Shown here: piece by piece, positions 7,308 through 16,237 of the stretch
Numbering within the stretch: the stretch's first letter is position 1
Layout of the letters: every line of letters starts with the position of its first letter
Source of the DNA: JAJYTI01 sp035302145
Lineage (GTDB): Bacteria; Bacteroidota; Bacteroidia; Flavobacteriales; Flavobacteriaceae
Length of the DNA: 16,849 nucleotides
Reading direction: 5' to 3'
NCBI GenBank assembly: GCA_035302145.1
Contig: DATGSX010000014.1
Location: forward strand, 1-16,849
The notes under the pieces: generated by a model
What the model saw: only the letters and a program-made list of their open reading frames with translations
Database searches by the model: none
What the model was told of the DNA's origin: nothing
Made by a program: the position numbers and the translations under genes

Positions 7308-8375
7308 ATGCTTAAAATTCGTTTCTACTTAGCTTTATTTTTGCTTCCTATTTTACTCTTCTCATGCAATGAGACTACAAATAATACCGAAGCAACTAAA
7401 GAAAATATTACTCAGGACAACCCTACCGAAAAACCCTATGCCATCGTCATTCATGGAGGTGCAGGTGCAATGAAGCCAGAAATGATGACGGATAGCTTGG
7501 AAAAAGCATATAAACAGACTTTAGAGCAAGCAGTAAAAGCAGGCCATAAAATCTTAGAAAGTGGTGGAGACGCTATCGATGCGGTAACAACTTCTATAAA
7601 CATCTTAGAGAATTCACCGTTATTTAATGCTGGAAAAGGAGCTGTTCTTACTCATGATGGCACTGCTGAATTAGACGCCTCTATTATGGTAGGGAAGGAT
7701 CGCGATGCAGGAGCCGTAGCAGGAGTTACTCGAGTAAAGAACCCAATTCTACTTGCTAAAGCCGTGATGGAAAACTCTCCACACGTAATGCTTTCTGGAA
7801 AAGGAGCAGAGGAATTTGCTATGGATAACGGAATTAAATTAGTAGACCCTTCCTACTTCTTAACGGAAAGAAGAAAGGAAGCTCTAGAGAAAGTACTGCA
7901 AAATGAAGTGACACCAAACAATAGTTCTGCATCGGTAGATTTAGACACAAGCGATTATAAATTTGGAACCGTAGGTTGTGTTGCACTAGATAAACACGGC
8001 AACATTGTAGCAGGAACCTCAACGGGCGGTATGACTAATAAACGCTGGGGTCGTATAGGTGACTCTCCCATTATTGGAGCTGGAACTTATGCCGACAACG
8101 AAACATGTGGCATATCAGCTACAGGCTGGGGTGAGTTTTTTATCCGTGGTGTGGTAGCCCATGATATTGCGGCTAGAATGCGATATGGAAATGAAAGCTT
8201 AGCAGACGCTGCCAAACAAGTAATACAAACCGATATTCCAGAAATGGGCGGAGATGGTGGTATTGTCGCTATTGATAAAAATGGTGAAATTATTATGGAG
8301 TTCAACACCTTAGGAATGTATAGAGCAAGTATAAATAAACATGGCGAAACCCATGTGGCCATCTACAAAGACTAA
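7308..8375 (+). CDS. Isoaspartyl peptidase/L-asparaginase lipoprotein (Ntn hydrolase)
   Basis: The 355-residue product belongs to the plant-type asparaginase (T2) family, which hydrolyses isoaspartyl dipeptides and L-asparagine. A lipoprotein signal ends at C20, placing it in the envelope rather than the cytoplasm. The mature part starts with the family motif IHGGAGAM. The precursor is expected to cut itself before T221 in FGTVGCVALD, making T221 the N-terminal nucleophile of the beta subunit. The following stretches TSTGGMTNKRWGRIGDSPI and GAGTYAD are typical substrate-pocket segments. Length is normal for the family. It sits downstream of two peptidase genes but behind a terminator, and has its own terminator, so it is probably monocistronic. 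Asparaginase versus isoaspartyl peptidase preference cannot be read from the sequence. Confidence 0.92.
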   Translation: MLKIRFYLALFLLPILLFSCNETTNNTEATKENITQDNPTEKPYAIVIHGGAGAMKPEMMTDSLEKAYKQTLEQAVKAGHKILESGGDAIDAVTTSINILENSPLFNAGKGAVLTHDGTAELDASIMVGKDRDAGAVAGVTRVKNPILLAKAVMENSPHVMLSGKGAEEFAMDNGIKLVDPSYFLTERRKEALEKVLQNEVTPNNSSASVDLDTSDYKFGTVGCVALDKHGNIVAGTSTGGMTNKRWGRIGDSPIIGAGTYADNETCGISATGWGEFFIRGVVAHDIAARMRYGNESLADAAKQVIQTDIPEMGGDGGIVAIDKNGEIIMEFNTLGMYRASINKHGETHVAIYKD

Positions 8376-8408
8376 ATAAATAGTATAAATATCCATATTA
8401 ATTCTTTT

Positions 8409-8445
8409 AGAAGCTCTGGTATTATTACGCTAGGGCTTCTTTTTT
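8409..8445 (+). terminator. Rho-independent terminator after the asparaginase gene
   Basis: AGAAGCTCT at 8409-8417 pairs with AGGGCTTCT at 8432-8440 (one G-T pair), leading straight into a run of T. It lies about 35 bases past the stop codon. Confidence 0.8.
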
Positions 8446-8534
8446 ATTATTTACTATTAAAGTATCCCCCCTCACCCCCCTACTTACCTCCAAAATTCAC
8501 ACCCTAAAATCATTAACACAAAATTAACCGAGAA

Positions 8535-8560
8535 ATTAGTTCGGAACAAAACGAACTAAT
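8535..8560. promoter_or_regulatory. Perfect inverted-repeat operator of the RND efflux operon
   Basis: ATTAGTTCG at 8535-8543 and CGAACTAAT at 8552-8560 are exact reverse complements separated by 8 bases. The right arm ends one base before the -7 box at 8562, and the left arm covers the -33 position. A dimeric repressor bound here would block RNA polymerase. The first gene of the operon encodes a winged-helix regulator, so autoregulation is the natural reading (inference). The repeat lies upstream of the expected transcript, which argues against an RNA hairpin role. Confidence 0.7.
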
Positions 8561-8561
8561 G

Positions 8562-8569
8562 TATATTTG
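8562..8569 (+). promoter_or_regulatory. -7 promoter element (TATATTTG) of the RND efflux operon
   Basis: An exact match to the Bacteroidota TAnnTTTG -7 consensus. Transcription would start near 8575, giving a leader of about 30 bases before the ATG at 8605. The -33 region is degenerate: TTCG at 8540-8543, 18 bases upstream, inside the operator arm. Confidence 0.65.
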
Positions 8570-8604
8570 CATCCTTAAAAAATAATGTTCACTCAGTTTA
8601 TGTT

Positions 8605-9087
8605 ATGAAAGAATATTCTGTTGAAAAGAAAAAAGCCGTTGAATCTATAGGGTTGCATATTGAAAAGCGAACTCAAATAGCGCCACTTGCAGCTAGGATA
8701 CAGGCTTTGATGATATTGAGCTCGGACAAAGGGATGTCTTTTGACGAAATTGTAGATTTTACGCAAGCTAGCAAAAGTTCCATCTCATCCAATCTAAATT
8801 TACTTTTACAAATGAAGAGTATGGAATACTATACGATTCCTGGTGACAGGAAAAGGTATTTCCGTTCTAGTAAGGACTATTTGTTTTTACGACTAGAGAA
8901 GTATTTAGAAATGGTAAACGAGGAAATACAGGTCACCAAACAAATAAATGAGTTTAATAAAAAACATCATGAAGTATCAGAGGAAGATTCCTTTGGATTC
9001 CTGTTTAAAGAGTTTTTAGAACAACAAAAGAACATTATACAAAATACGCTCGAGAAGATGGAGCGTAACTTACGAACCAACAATTAA
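8605..9087 (+). CDS. GbsR/MarR-like winged-helix transcriptional regulator of the efflux operon
   Basis: This 160-residue cytoplasmic DNA-binding protein is probably the local repressor of the pump genes. Residues 28-70 hold the helical core and recognition helix (SFDEIVDFTQASKSSISSNL). The wing follows with YYTIPGDRKRYF at 75-86, a form typical of GbsR-like regulators. The rest (about 90-156) is charged and helical, suited to a coiled-coil dimer. It is the first gene of the operon, 38 bases ahead of the adaptor gene, and directly behind a promoter overlaid by a perfect inverted repeat. The ligand that would release it is unknown; drugs or bile- or solvent-like compounds are usual for pump regulators. 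Repression rather than activation is inferred from operator position. Confidence 0.85.
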   Translation: MKEYSVEKKKAVESIGLHIEKRTQIAPLAARIQALMILSSDKGMSFDEIVDFTQASKSSISSNLNLLLQMKSMEYYTIPGDRKRYFRSSKDYLFLRLEKYLEMVNEEIQVTKQINEFNKKHHEVSEEDSFGFLFKEFLEQQKNIIQNTLEKMERNLRTNN

Positions 9088-9125
9088 AATTAAACTTTTA
9101 AACCCTACTTTATATAATTACTACT

Positions 9126-10256
9126 ATGAGAAACAAGGTCATATTCCTACTACTAGTATCGGGAGCATTATTCTCGCTAGTTTCTTGCTCGGATGGGCAA
9201 AACCAGAACCAAAACATGAGACAGCAGCAAGCCATGCCTTTTCCTGTTTCTGAAATAACTACAAGATCAATTACAAGCTTTAATGAATACCCGACTAGTT
9301 TAGAAGGGACATTAAACAGTGCAGTACGCGCAAAAGCAACAGGATATATTACCGATGTCTTGGTAGATGAGGGACAAATAGTAAAAAAGGGACAACCACT
9401 TTTCAAATTAGAAACGCAAACCTTAGATCAAGAAAAAAAGGCGGCGCAAGCCAATTTAAATGTATTGAAGGTTGAAGTGGATAAATTAATCCCTTTGGTG
9501 GAAAAAGGAATAGTTAGCGAAGTACAATTAGAAACAGCGAGAGCTAATTACGAAAGAGCTAAAGCAAATTATGGTTCTGTAATTTCAAATATTGATTTTG
9601 CTACGGTACGAAGCCCAGCAAATGGTCGTATTGGTTCTATAAACTTTCGTGAAGGAGCTTTAATAAGCCCACAAGAGCCTATGCCACTTACGCAAATTAC
9701 ACAAACAGAAAACATCTATGCGTTCTTCTCAATGAACGAAAGAGATTATCTAAACTTTATTCAAACTGCAGAAGGCAATACGTTGAATGAGAAAATTGCT
9801 TCTTTCCCTAAAGTAAAATTAAAATTAGTTAACGGTTCTATCTACGAAGAGGAAGGAACTATTGAAACCGTAAGTGGTCAAGTAGATCCAACCACAGGAA
9901 CGGTTAGTTTCCGTGCCATTTTCCCTAATCCAAGTGGTATATTATCTAATGGTAATAGTGGGAAAATAATGATTCCTACTATATATAAAGATGCATTAAT
10001 TGCACCTGCAAGTGCTTCCTATGAGCAACAAGGGAAGGTATATCTATATAAAGTACAAGGCGACACTCTTGCAGTATCAACAATCGTCGAAGTATTGGAA
10101 CGTAAAGGTAACATCCTAGTTCTGTCTTCTGGAATGGAAAAAGGAGACAAGTTTGTAGCAGAAGGTGTAGGAAGGCTCCGTAATGGTACGCCAATAATTC
10201 CACAGCCAGTGGCTATAGACAGTATAATAGACGGTTATAAAAAAGCTTTTAAATAA
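9126..10256 (+). CDS. RND efflux pump periplasmic adaptor subunit (AcrA/MexA-like lipoprotein)
   Basis: The 376-residue product links the inner-membrane pump to the outer-membrane channel. A lipoprotein signal ends at C21, followed by a Gln/Asn-rich linker. The first half of the lipoyl-like domain is at about 66-98 (KATGYITDVLVDEGQIVKKG). A coiled-coil hairpin of about 55 residues comes next, then the second lipoyl half (ATVRSPANGRIGSI), and then beta-barrel and membrane-proximal domains. This order and length are those of the HlyD/AcrA adaptor family. The pump gene begins 8 bases after the stop, so translation is probably coupled. It is the second gene of the regulator-adaptor-pump-channel operon. 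Confidence 0.95.
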   Translation: MRNKVIFLLLVSGALFSLVSCSDGQNQNQNMRQQQAMPFPVSEITTRSITSFNEYPTSLEGTLNSAVRAKATGYITDVLVDEGQIVKKGQPLFKLETQTLDQEKKAAQANLNVLKVEVDKLIPLVEKGIVSEVQLETARANYERAKANYGSVISNIDFATVRSPANGRIGSINFREGALISPQEPMPLTQITQTENIYAFFSMNERDYLNFIQTAEGNTLNEKIASFPKVKLKLVNGSIYEEEGTIETVSGQVDPTTGTVSFRAIFPNPSGILSNGNSGKIMIPTIYKDALIAPASASYEQQGKVYLYKVQGDTLAVSTIVEVLERKGNILVLSSGMEKGDKFVAEGVGRLRNGTPIIPQPVAIDSIIDGYKKAFK

Positions 10257-10264
10257 ATCTTATT

Positions 10265-13200
10265 ATGGTAAAATATTTCACGGAAAGGCCCGTACTATCT
10301 ACGGTAGTTTCCATTATAATAGTATTACTTGGACTCTTGGCGGTAACCACTTTACCGGTAACAGAGTATCCAGATATTGCCCCTCCAACGGTACAAGTTA
10401 ACGCCACTTATCCTGGTGCTAACGCCGAAACTGTAATGGAGAGTGTGGTTATTCCTATCGAAGAACAAATAAACGGAGTAGAAGGAATGACCTACATGAC
10501 TTCTTCTGCTGATAATAGAGGTGGTGCTAGTATTAATGTATTCTTTGAGCAAGGTATAGACCCAGACATTGCAGCGGTAAACGTTCAAAACAGGGTAGCA
10601 AGAGCTACACCACTACTTCCAAGAGAAGTAACACAATCTGGTGTAACAACACAAAAGCAGCAAACCAGTGCATTGATGTTCCAAACGGTATATTCTAAAA
10701 ACCCAGAATATGATGCAACCTACATTCAAAACTACTTAAACATTCACGTTCTACCTGAATTACAACGTATTAAAGGTATTGGAGACGTAAACGTATTTGG
10801 TGCTAGAAACTATGCTATGCGTATTTGGTTGAAACCAGACCGATTAGCTGCCTATAATTTAATTCCAACAGATGTTATCGCTGCTATAAACGAGCAAAGT
10901 TTAGAAGCTGCTGCTGGATCGTTGGGACAAAATAACGCTGAAGCTTTTGAATATGTAATAAAATATGGTGGACGATATAATGAAGCAGAGGAGTACGGCA
11001 ATATTATAATTCGTGCCTTAGGAGGCGGAAAATTCTTACGAGTTAAAGATGTTGCCGACGTAGAGCTCGATGCAGAGTTTTATGCTGGACAGTCATTTAC
11101 CGATGGAAACCCAGGTGTAAGTATGGCTATTTACCAAACACCAGGATCAAACGCGCAGCGTATTATTGAGGATGTACACGCCAAAATGGATGAGCTGAAA
11201 GCGGATTTTCCAGAGGGATTAGAGATTTTGGTAAACTACGACACAAACGAATTCCTATCAGCATCTATAAGTAAAGTAATTACTACACTACTAGAAGCTT
11301 TCTTTTTAGTATTCTTAGTAGTATACATTTTCTTACAAGACGTACGATCTACTTTAATTCCAGCAATTGCAGTTCCAGTATCCATTATAGGAACATTCTT
11401 TTTCCTTAGCTTATTTGGCTATTCTATTAACCTACTTACCTTATTTGCCCTAGTCTTGGCTATCGGTATTGTAGTAGATGACGCTATTGTTGTAGTAGAA
11501 GCCGTTCACGCAAAAATTGAAGAAGGTGCCACTAGCGCTATGCAAGCTACGCACGATGCGATGGGTGAAATTACCGGAGCTATTATTTCGATTACACTAG
11601 TAATGGCTGCGGTATTTATTCCAGTAACTTTTGTTCAAGGACCTACTGGAGTATTCTACGAGCAATTTGGTGTAACCCTAATGGTGGCCATTGCTATTTC
11701 TGCAATTAACGCACTTACATTGAGTCCGGCTTTATGTGCTATTGTTCTAAAGCCACAGCATGAGAATAAAAATAAAGGAGGTAGAAAAAACCTATTACGC
11801 CGATTCTTCAGCGCATTTAACGCTGGATTCTCAGCAACAACAAAAAGATATGTAAAGTCCTTACATTTCCTTGGACGTCATAAGTGGATCGTATTTTTGA
11901 TTCTAATTTTATCTGTTGGTGGAATTTACTGGGGTAGCCTTAACGCACCTACCGGTTTTGTACCTAACGAAGACCGTGGAATGATATTCGTAAACGTAGA
12001 GCTACCTGCAGGAGCGAGTATGGACCGTACAGTACAAGTAAATAAAGAGCTTTATAATATAGCTAAGCAAATTCCAGGTGTACAAAATGTTTCTTTAATT
12101 AGTGGATTTAGCTTACTTGGAGGATCAGGAGGTAACTTTGGACTTGGTTTTGTTAAACTAAAACCTTGGGACGAGCGTCAAGACGATGATATGTCGGTAG
12201 AGGCTATTACCGGAAAATTATTTGGTGCAGCAACACAGGTAAGCGATGCCAACATTCTATTCTTTGCGCCACCGAGTATACCAGGTTTTGGTGCCAGTTC
12301 TGGTTTCGAACTACAATTCTTAGACAGATCAGGTGGAGCCTTTACCGATTTGGATGCCAATACACAGCAGTTTTTAATGCAGCTAATGCAGCGTCCAGAG
12401 ATAATGTATGCACAAACTAGCTTCAACACCAATTATCCACAATACGAGATGGATATCAATATGGAGAAAGCAAAAGAAGCAGGTGTGCCTATTAACACCA
12501 TACTTTCTACCTTACAAGGATACATCGGTAGTTTCTATGCTGCTGATTTCAGTAAGTTCGGAAAGCAGTATAGAGTATATGTTCAGGCATTGCCAGAAGA
12601 CAGAACAAACCTTCAAAGCTTAAACTCTATTATGGTTAGAAATAATGAAGGAAATATGGCTCCTATCACCCAGTTTGTTACTCTAAACCGAGTTTATGGA
12701 CCACAAACTGTAAGCCGCTTTAACCTATTTAATTCGGCAGCTGTAAACGGTGCTGCAGCTCCTGGCTATTCATCGGGTGATGCGATTAGAGCTGTTCAGG
12801 AAGTAGCAGCAACATCCTTACCAGCAAACTATAATATCGACTTCTCGGGACTAACCAGAGAGGAAATATCTGCAGGTAACCAAACCACTTTCATATTTAT
12901 GTTGAGTGTGTTATTTGTCTACTTCTTATTGGCCGGACAATTCGAAAGTTACCTTGCACCATTGACCGTTTTATTTTCACTTCCAGTAGGAGTAATGGGA
13001 GCGTATTTCTTTACCGTAATTTTAGGTTTAGAAAACAACATTTATTTCCAAATAGCATTGATAATGCTGGTCGGACTCCTCGCCAAGAACGCGATTCTTA
13101 TCGTAGAGTTCGCCTTACAGCGACGAGCATTAGGATTTACAATAGCCGAAGCGGCCTACGATGCTGCAAGAGCACGTTTGCGTCCGATTCTGATGACTTC

Positions 13201-13414
13201 CTTTGCCTTTGTTATTGGATTAATGCCATTAGTAGTTGCAACAGGAGTAGGTGCAGAAGGAAACAAATCCATTGGTAGTGGTGCTGTTGGCGGTGTATTC
13301 GTTGGAACTGTAATTGGAGTATTTGTAATTCCAATCCTATTCATTGTATTCCAATGGATCGATGAACGAATTAAAGGAAGTAAAGTAGAAGAAGTTGCTA
13401 CAACAGATGCTTAA
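10265..13414 (+). CDS. RND multidrug efflux transporter, HAE1/AcrB-like inner-membrane pump
   Basis: At 1049 residues this is a full-length AcrB-type trimeric drug/proton antiporter. The start MVKYFTERPVLSTVVSIIIV is the usual first helix. Twelve membrane segments surround two large periplasmic loops. The proton-relay residues are present: D405 and D406 in membrane segment 4 (GIVVDDAIVVVEAV), K941 in GLLAKNAILIVEF, and R973 in RARLRPILMTS. Segments FEQGIDPDIAAVNVQNR and GFVPNEDRG are standard family signatures. The HAE1 type suggests export of hydrophobic drugs, dyes, detergents or bile-like compounds rather than metals; the exact substrates cannot be told. The gene sits between its adaptor (8-base gap) and its outer-membrane channel (13-base gap). 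Confidence 0.97.
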   Translation: MVKYFTERPVLSTVVSIIIVLLGLLAVTTLPVTEYPDIAPPTVQVNATYPGANAETVMESVVIPIEEQINGVEGMTYMTSSADNRGGASINVFFEQGIDPDIAAVNVQNRVARATPLLPREVTQSGVTTQKQQTSALMFQTVYSKNPEYDATYIQNYLNIHVLPELQRIKGIGDVNVFGARNYAMRIWLKPDRLAAYNLIPTDVIAAINEQSLEAAAGSLGQNNAEAFEYVIKYGGRYNEAEEYGNIIIRALGGGKFLRVKDVADVELDAEFYAGQSFTDGNPGVSMAIYQTPGSNAQRIIEDVHAKMDELKADFPEGLEILVNYDTNEFLSASISKVITTLLEAFFLVFLVVYIFLQDVRSTLIPAIAVPVSIIGTFFFLSLFGYSINLLTLFALVLAIGIVVDDAIVVVEAVHAKIEEGATSAMQATHDAMGEITGAIISITLVMAAVFIPVTFVQGPTGVFYEQFGVTLMVAIAISAINALTLSPALCAIVLKPQHENKNKGGRKNLLRRFFSAFNAGFSATTKRYVKSLHFLGRHKWIVFLILILSVGGIYWGSLNAPTGFVPNEDRGMIFVNVELPAGASMDRTVQVNKELYNIAKQIPGVQNVSLISGFSLLGGSGGNFGLGFVKLKPWDERQDDDMSVEAITGKLFGAATQVSDANILFFAPPSIPGFGASSGFELQFLDRSGGAFTDLDANTQQFLMQLMQRPEIMYAQTSFNTNYPQYEMDINMEKAKEAGVPINTILSTLQGYIGSFYAADFSKFGKQYRVYVQALPEDRTNLQSLNSIMVRNNEGNMAPITQFVTLNRVYGPQTVSRFNLFNSAAVNGAAAPGYSSGDAIRAVQEVAATSLPANYNIDFSGLTREEISAGNQTTFIFMLSVLFVYFLLAGQFESYLAPLTVLFSLPVGVMGAYFFTVILGLENNIYFQIALIMLVGLLAKNAILIVEFALQRRALGFTIAEAAYDAARARLRPILMTSFAFVIGLMPLVVATGVGAEGNKSIGSGAVGGVFVGTVIGVFVIPILFIVFQWIDERIKGSKVEEVATTDA

Positions 13415-13427
13415 AAAATCAATAATC

Positions 13428-14837
13428 ATGAGAAGAAAGTTTTTATACATATATAGTTTAAGTGTACTGGGACTATTATCCTTACAGTCTTGTTTTGTAG
13501 CGAAAGACTACAAACAACCTGATATTGTGCAAGAAACAGTAGACGAAGACCTATATCGAACCGATAATTTAGCAACCGATAGTTTATCTATGGCAGATCT
13601 ATCTTGGAAGGATATTTTTAAAGATCCAATCTTGCAAGACTACATAGATGAAGGCCTAAATAATAATTTAGATATTCGTATTGCACTACAGCAAATAAAT
13701 GCAGCCGAGTCTTACCTAAAACAAGGTAAGGCTGGCTATTTCCCAACCATTGGGGCGCAAGCAGAAGGAATGCATCAAAAGTTTTCTAAAAACACAACAA
13801 CTGGTGCGATGCAATCTTCCATGGATCAGTTTGAGCTTAGTGCTGGCTTGAGTTGGGAGGCTGATATCTGGGGAAAAATACGTAGTGGGAAACGTGCAGC
13901 AGAAGCGGGATACCTTCAGAGTGTTGCGGCACATCAAGCCGTGAAAAGTAAATTGGTATCAGCAATAGCTTCTACCTATTACCAATTAATTACTTTGGAT
14001 GAGCAAATAGCGGCTACCGAGCGAACATTAGAAACTAGACGTAACAGTTTGGAAACTACTAAAGCCCTTAAAGATGCTGGCCGAATAACAGAAGTGGCTG
14101 TAAAGCAAACTGAAGCACAAGTTTACAATGCAGAAGGATTGTTAGTAGACTTAAAGAGTAATGCTAAGCTATTAGAAAACACGCTTTCTATTTTACTCGG
14201 AAGTGGTCCTAGAGAAATTGTTCGTGGTACCATGGATGCAGAAGCAATCGATAGTCCATTACAATTAGGTGTGCCTTCGCAATTGTTGAGCAATCGACCA
14301 GACTTACGTGCAGCTGAATTTGGATTGATAGCAGCTTTTGAGAACACCAATATCACTAGAAGTCAATTCTATCCATCCTTAACTATTAATGCTAACGGAG
14401 GCCTACAAAGCATGGAGATAAAAGATTTATTCAATGCAAACTCTCTTTTTGCAGGAGTCATTGGTGGTCTTACACAGCCTATTCTTCAAGGTAGAAGAAT
14501 TCGCACCCAACACGAAGTAGCTAAAGCAGATCAAGAAAGTGCAAAGCTAAATTTTATGTACACATTCTTAAATGCAAGTAAAGAAGTATCGGATGCGATG
14601 TATAGGATTAATGCTGCTGAGGAAAAGATAATAATCAAGGAGAAAGAGTACGATGCTCTGGCAAAAGCAGTAGAATACTCACAAGAACTATTAAATTACG
14701 GTTTAGCTGATTATTTAGAAGTATTACGCGCTGAAGAAAATGCACTCTTCACTAATATCTCTTTAATCGAATCACAAAACGAAAAGCTACAATCTACCAT
14801 TGAGTTGTATAGAGCCTTAGGTGGTGGTTGGAATTAA
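13428..14837 (+). CDS. Outer-membrane efflux channel lipoprotein (TolC/OprM/NodT-like)
   Basis: This 469-residue protein forms the outer-membrane exit duct of the tripartite pump. A lipoprotein signal ends at C22, as in OprM-type factors. Two repeated TolC-family halves follow. Typical segments include WKDIFKDPILQDYIDEGLNNNLD, LSWEADIWGKIRSGKRAA and, in the second half, LSNRPDLRAAEFGLIAAFENTNITRSQFYPSLT. I chose ATG at 13428, 13 bases past the pump stop, because the signal peptide begins there. An in-frame ATG at 13407 overlaps the end of the pump gene and would put a polar extension ahead of the signal. It is the last gene of the operon, followed by a strong terminator. Confidence 0.94.
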   Translation: MRRKFLYIYSLSVLGLLSLQSCFVAKDYKQPDIVQETVDEDLYRTDNLATDSLSMADLSWKDIFKDPILQDYIDEGLNNNLDIRIALQQINAAESYLKQGKAGYFPTIGAQAEGMHQKFSKNTTTGAMQSSMDQFELSAGLSWEADIWGKIRSGKRAAEAGYLQSVAAHQAVKSKLVSAIASTYYQLITLDEQIAATERTLETRRNSLETTKALKDAGRITEVAVKQTEAQVYNAEGLLVDLKSNAKLLENTLSILLGSGPREIVRGTMDAEAIDSPLQLGVPSQLLSNRPDLRAAEFGLIAAFENTNITRSQFYPSLTINANGGLQSMEIKDLFNANSLFAGVIGGLTQPILQGRRIRTQHEVAKADQESAKLNFMYTFLNASKEVSDAMYRINAAEEKIIIKEKEYDALAKAVEYSQELLNYGLADYLEVLRAEENALFTNISLIESQNEKLQSTIELYRALGGGWN

Positions 14838-14860
14838 TTAACTTATCCAATAAAGATTTG

Positions 14861-14896
14861 AAAAGGGTTATAGCAACTAGCTGTAACCCTTTTTTA
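14861..14896. terminator. Bidirectional terminator between the efflux operon and the CYTH gene
   Basis: Arms 14861-14874 and 14880-14893 form a 14-bp stem (one wobble) with a 5-base loop. A-rich and T-rich flanks give a T run in both directions. It serves the plus-strand operon and, since the CYTH stop codon begins at 14899, probably the minus-strand gene as well. Confidence 0.9.
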
Positions 14897-15367
14897 TTAC
14901 CATTTACCATATGGATTTTGACTTAAACTTGAATTATAATAACGATTATCTCCGGTTACCTCTTCACCTAGCCAATCTGGTTTTTGAAAGCTTTCTTCTT
15001 CCGAATCTAATTCTACTTCGGCCACAATAAGTCCGTCATTTTCGCCTTCAAAGATATCAACTTCAAAAGTATGTTCTACTATTGGAACGAGATAACGCCA
15101 TTTTTCAATAACTCCCTCCTCACAGATTTTAAGCATCTCTTTTGCATCGGAAACTGGAATGGCATATTCCCATTCCCTTCGGGTTGTTCCTTCGGCATTC
15201 GACATTCCTTTTACGGTTAGGAAGGCTTCCTTGTCCTTTATCCGAATTCGTACCGTCCGTTCTGAATTTCGATTTAAAAAAGCTTGAACAATGTAATGTT
15301 TTGACTTTGCTTTCTCGATAAAATCCATATTCTTCACCAAAAACTTTCGTTCTATTTCATATGCCAT
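14897..15367 (-). CDS. CYTH-domain protein (triphosphate tunnel phosphatase-like)
   Basis: This 156-residue cytoplasmic protein is a complete CYTH domain. It starts with the ExExK signature EIERK at residues 4-8, followed by the basic and acidic strand motifs RTVRIRIKD, FLTVKG, RREWEY, EKWRYLV and VAEVELDSEEE, which line the tunnel that binds triphosphate and metal ions. Family members are inorganic triphosphatases, thiamine-triphosphatases or class IV adenylate cyclases; for short bacterial versions inorganic triphosphatase is most likely, but substrate is not readable here. I prefer the ATG at 15367. An ATG two codons earlier (15373) is possible, but the partial second copy at 16294 begins at the same MAYE position with no upstream Met, supporting the shorter form. 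Confidence 0.88.
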   Translation of the reverse strand: MAYEIERKFLVKNMDFIEKAKSKHYIVQAFLNRNSERTVRIRIKDKEAFLTVKGMSNAEGTTRREWEYAIPVSDAKEMLKICEEGVIEKWRYLVPIVEHTFEVDIFEGENDGLIVAEVELDSEEESFQKPDWLGEEVTGDNRYYNSSLSQNPYGKW

Positions 15368-15427
15368 ATCCATAAGATTTGTTGGATAAAGTACAATATT
15401 TCTTTGATGGTTTAAGAGGAAGGAAAA

Positions 15428-16225
15428 TTATATTTTAATAAACTTTTTTATCTGTGTATGGTTCGACTCCCCTATTAACTTAATAAAATATAATCCAGAA
15501 GCATATTCCGAAACGTCTAGTTGAATTTCTAAATCACTTAATGCCAGACTCTCCAACAACTTTCCTTGCACATCATAAATCTCTAAACTGGTATTATTAG
15601 GCAATTCCACAAAACGAACATTTAATTGATCTTGAGCAGGGTTTGGGAAAATAGTGAATGTTAGTATATTAAAATCAGGAGTGGATAAATTTGCTGTTGA
15701 ATAATATGCTATGTCTTGATTTTCATTGACTAAAATCAAATTAAAATAATTATCCTCTGGAGTTATAGTATAAGTTATAATTTGTTCTGGAGAAGTATCC
15801 GAAGAAGGAAGAATAGAATAATAAAACTCTGCTAGTAGATCTTCAAAAATCGCATAATCTGAATGATAGTATCGGAAATTCTCACATAACTCCATATCTA
15901 GGCATCCAAGACTTTGGAACATAAATGTCTCACCATCAAGAATCTCATATTCTATTGTACAGTGACTAAAGCTAGGGCAACCATCGAACTGAATTACCGA
16001 ATTGTCTAAAAACTCTATGGTACTCTCTTTACCACTAAGGCTATCTATTGATGGATAACTCACTTCACTTCCATTAACATCGAGTTTATACAAATACCAA
16101 ACTTTATCCAATAGTTCATCATCCTGTGCATAAGCTTGGGAAGTAAAGAACATCCCAAATACGCATAGCACCGCACTTAAGAAAAATAAGTGCGGTAAAT
16201 TTTTATATGTATTTGTTGTTTTCAT
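15428..16225 (-). CDS. Small secreted protein with T9SS type A sorting domain
   Basis: The 265-residue product has a Sec signal peptide with likely cleavage after A33 (AYA). Its C-terminal 75 residues are a type A sorting domain for type IX secretion: a FPNPAQDQLNV start, a LEIYDVQGKLL strand, and a YASGLYFIKL segment near the end with a terminal basic KKFIKI. The protein should therefore cross the outer membrane and be released or attached to the surface. The remaining 150 or so residues begin with KVWYLYKLDVNG, which resembles the small lipocalin-like or heat-resistance-type beta domains often found in such flavobacterial proteins. They carry two Cys pairs, C83/C89 and C108/C114. Function of this part is unknown. 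It lies between the intact CYTH gene and a truncated CYTH copy. Confidence 0.85.
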   Translation of the reverse strand: MKTTNTYKNLPHLFFLSAVLCVFGMFFTSQAYAQDDELLDKVWYLYKLDVNGSEVSYPSIDSLSGKESTIEFLDNSVIQFDGCPSFSHCTIEYEILDGETFMFQSLGCLDMELCENFRYYHSDYAIFEDLLAEFYYSILPSSDTSPEQIITYTITPEDNYFNLILVNENQDIAYYSTANLSTPDFNILTFTIFPNPAQDQLNVRFVELPNNTSLEIYDVQGKLLESLALSDLEIQLDVSEYASGLYFIKLIGESNHTQIKKFIKI

Positions 16226-16237
16226 AATGAATGTTTT

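Noticed and set aside
9110..9406. 98-codon frame antisense to the start of the adaptor gene
   Set aside because: Overlaps the signal peptide and lipoyl-domain codons of a clear adaptor gene; no motif of its own.
13395..13427. Upstream TTG and ATG (13407) starts for the outer-membrane channel gene
   Set aside because: They overlap the pump gene end and would put a polar extension before a well-formed lipoprotein signal that starts at 13428.
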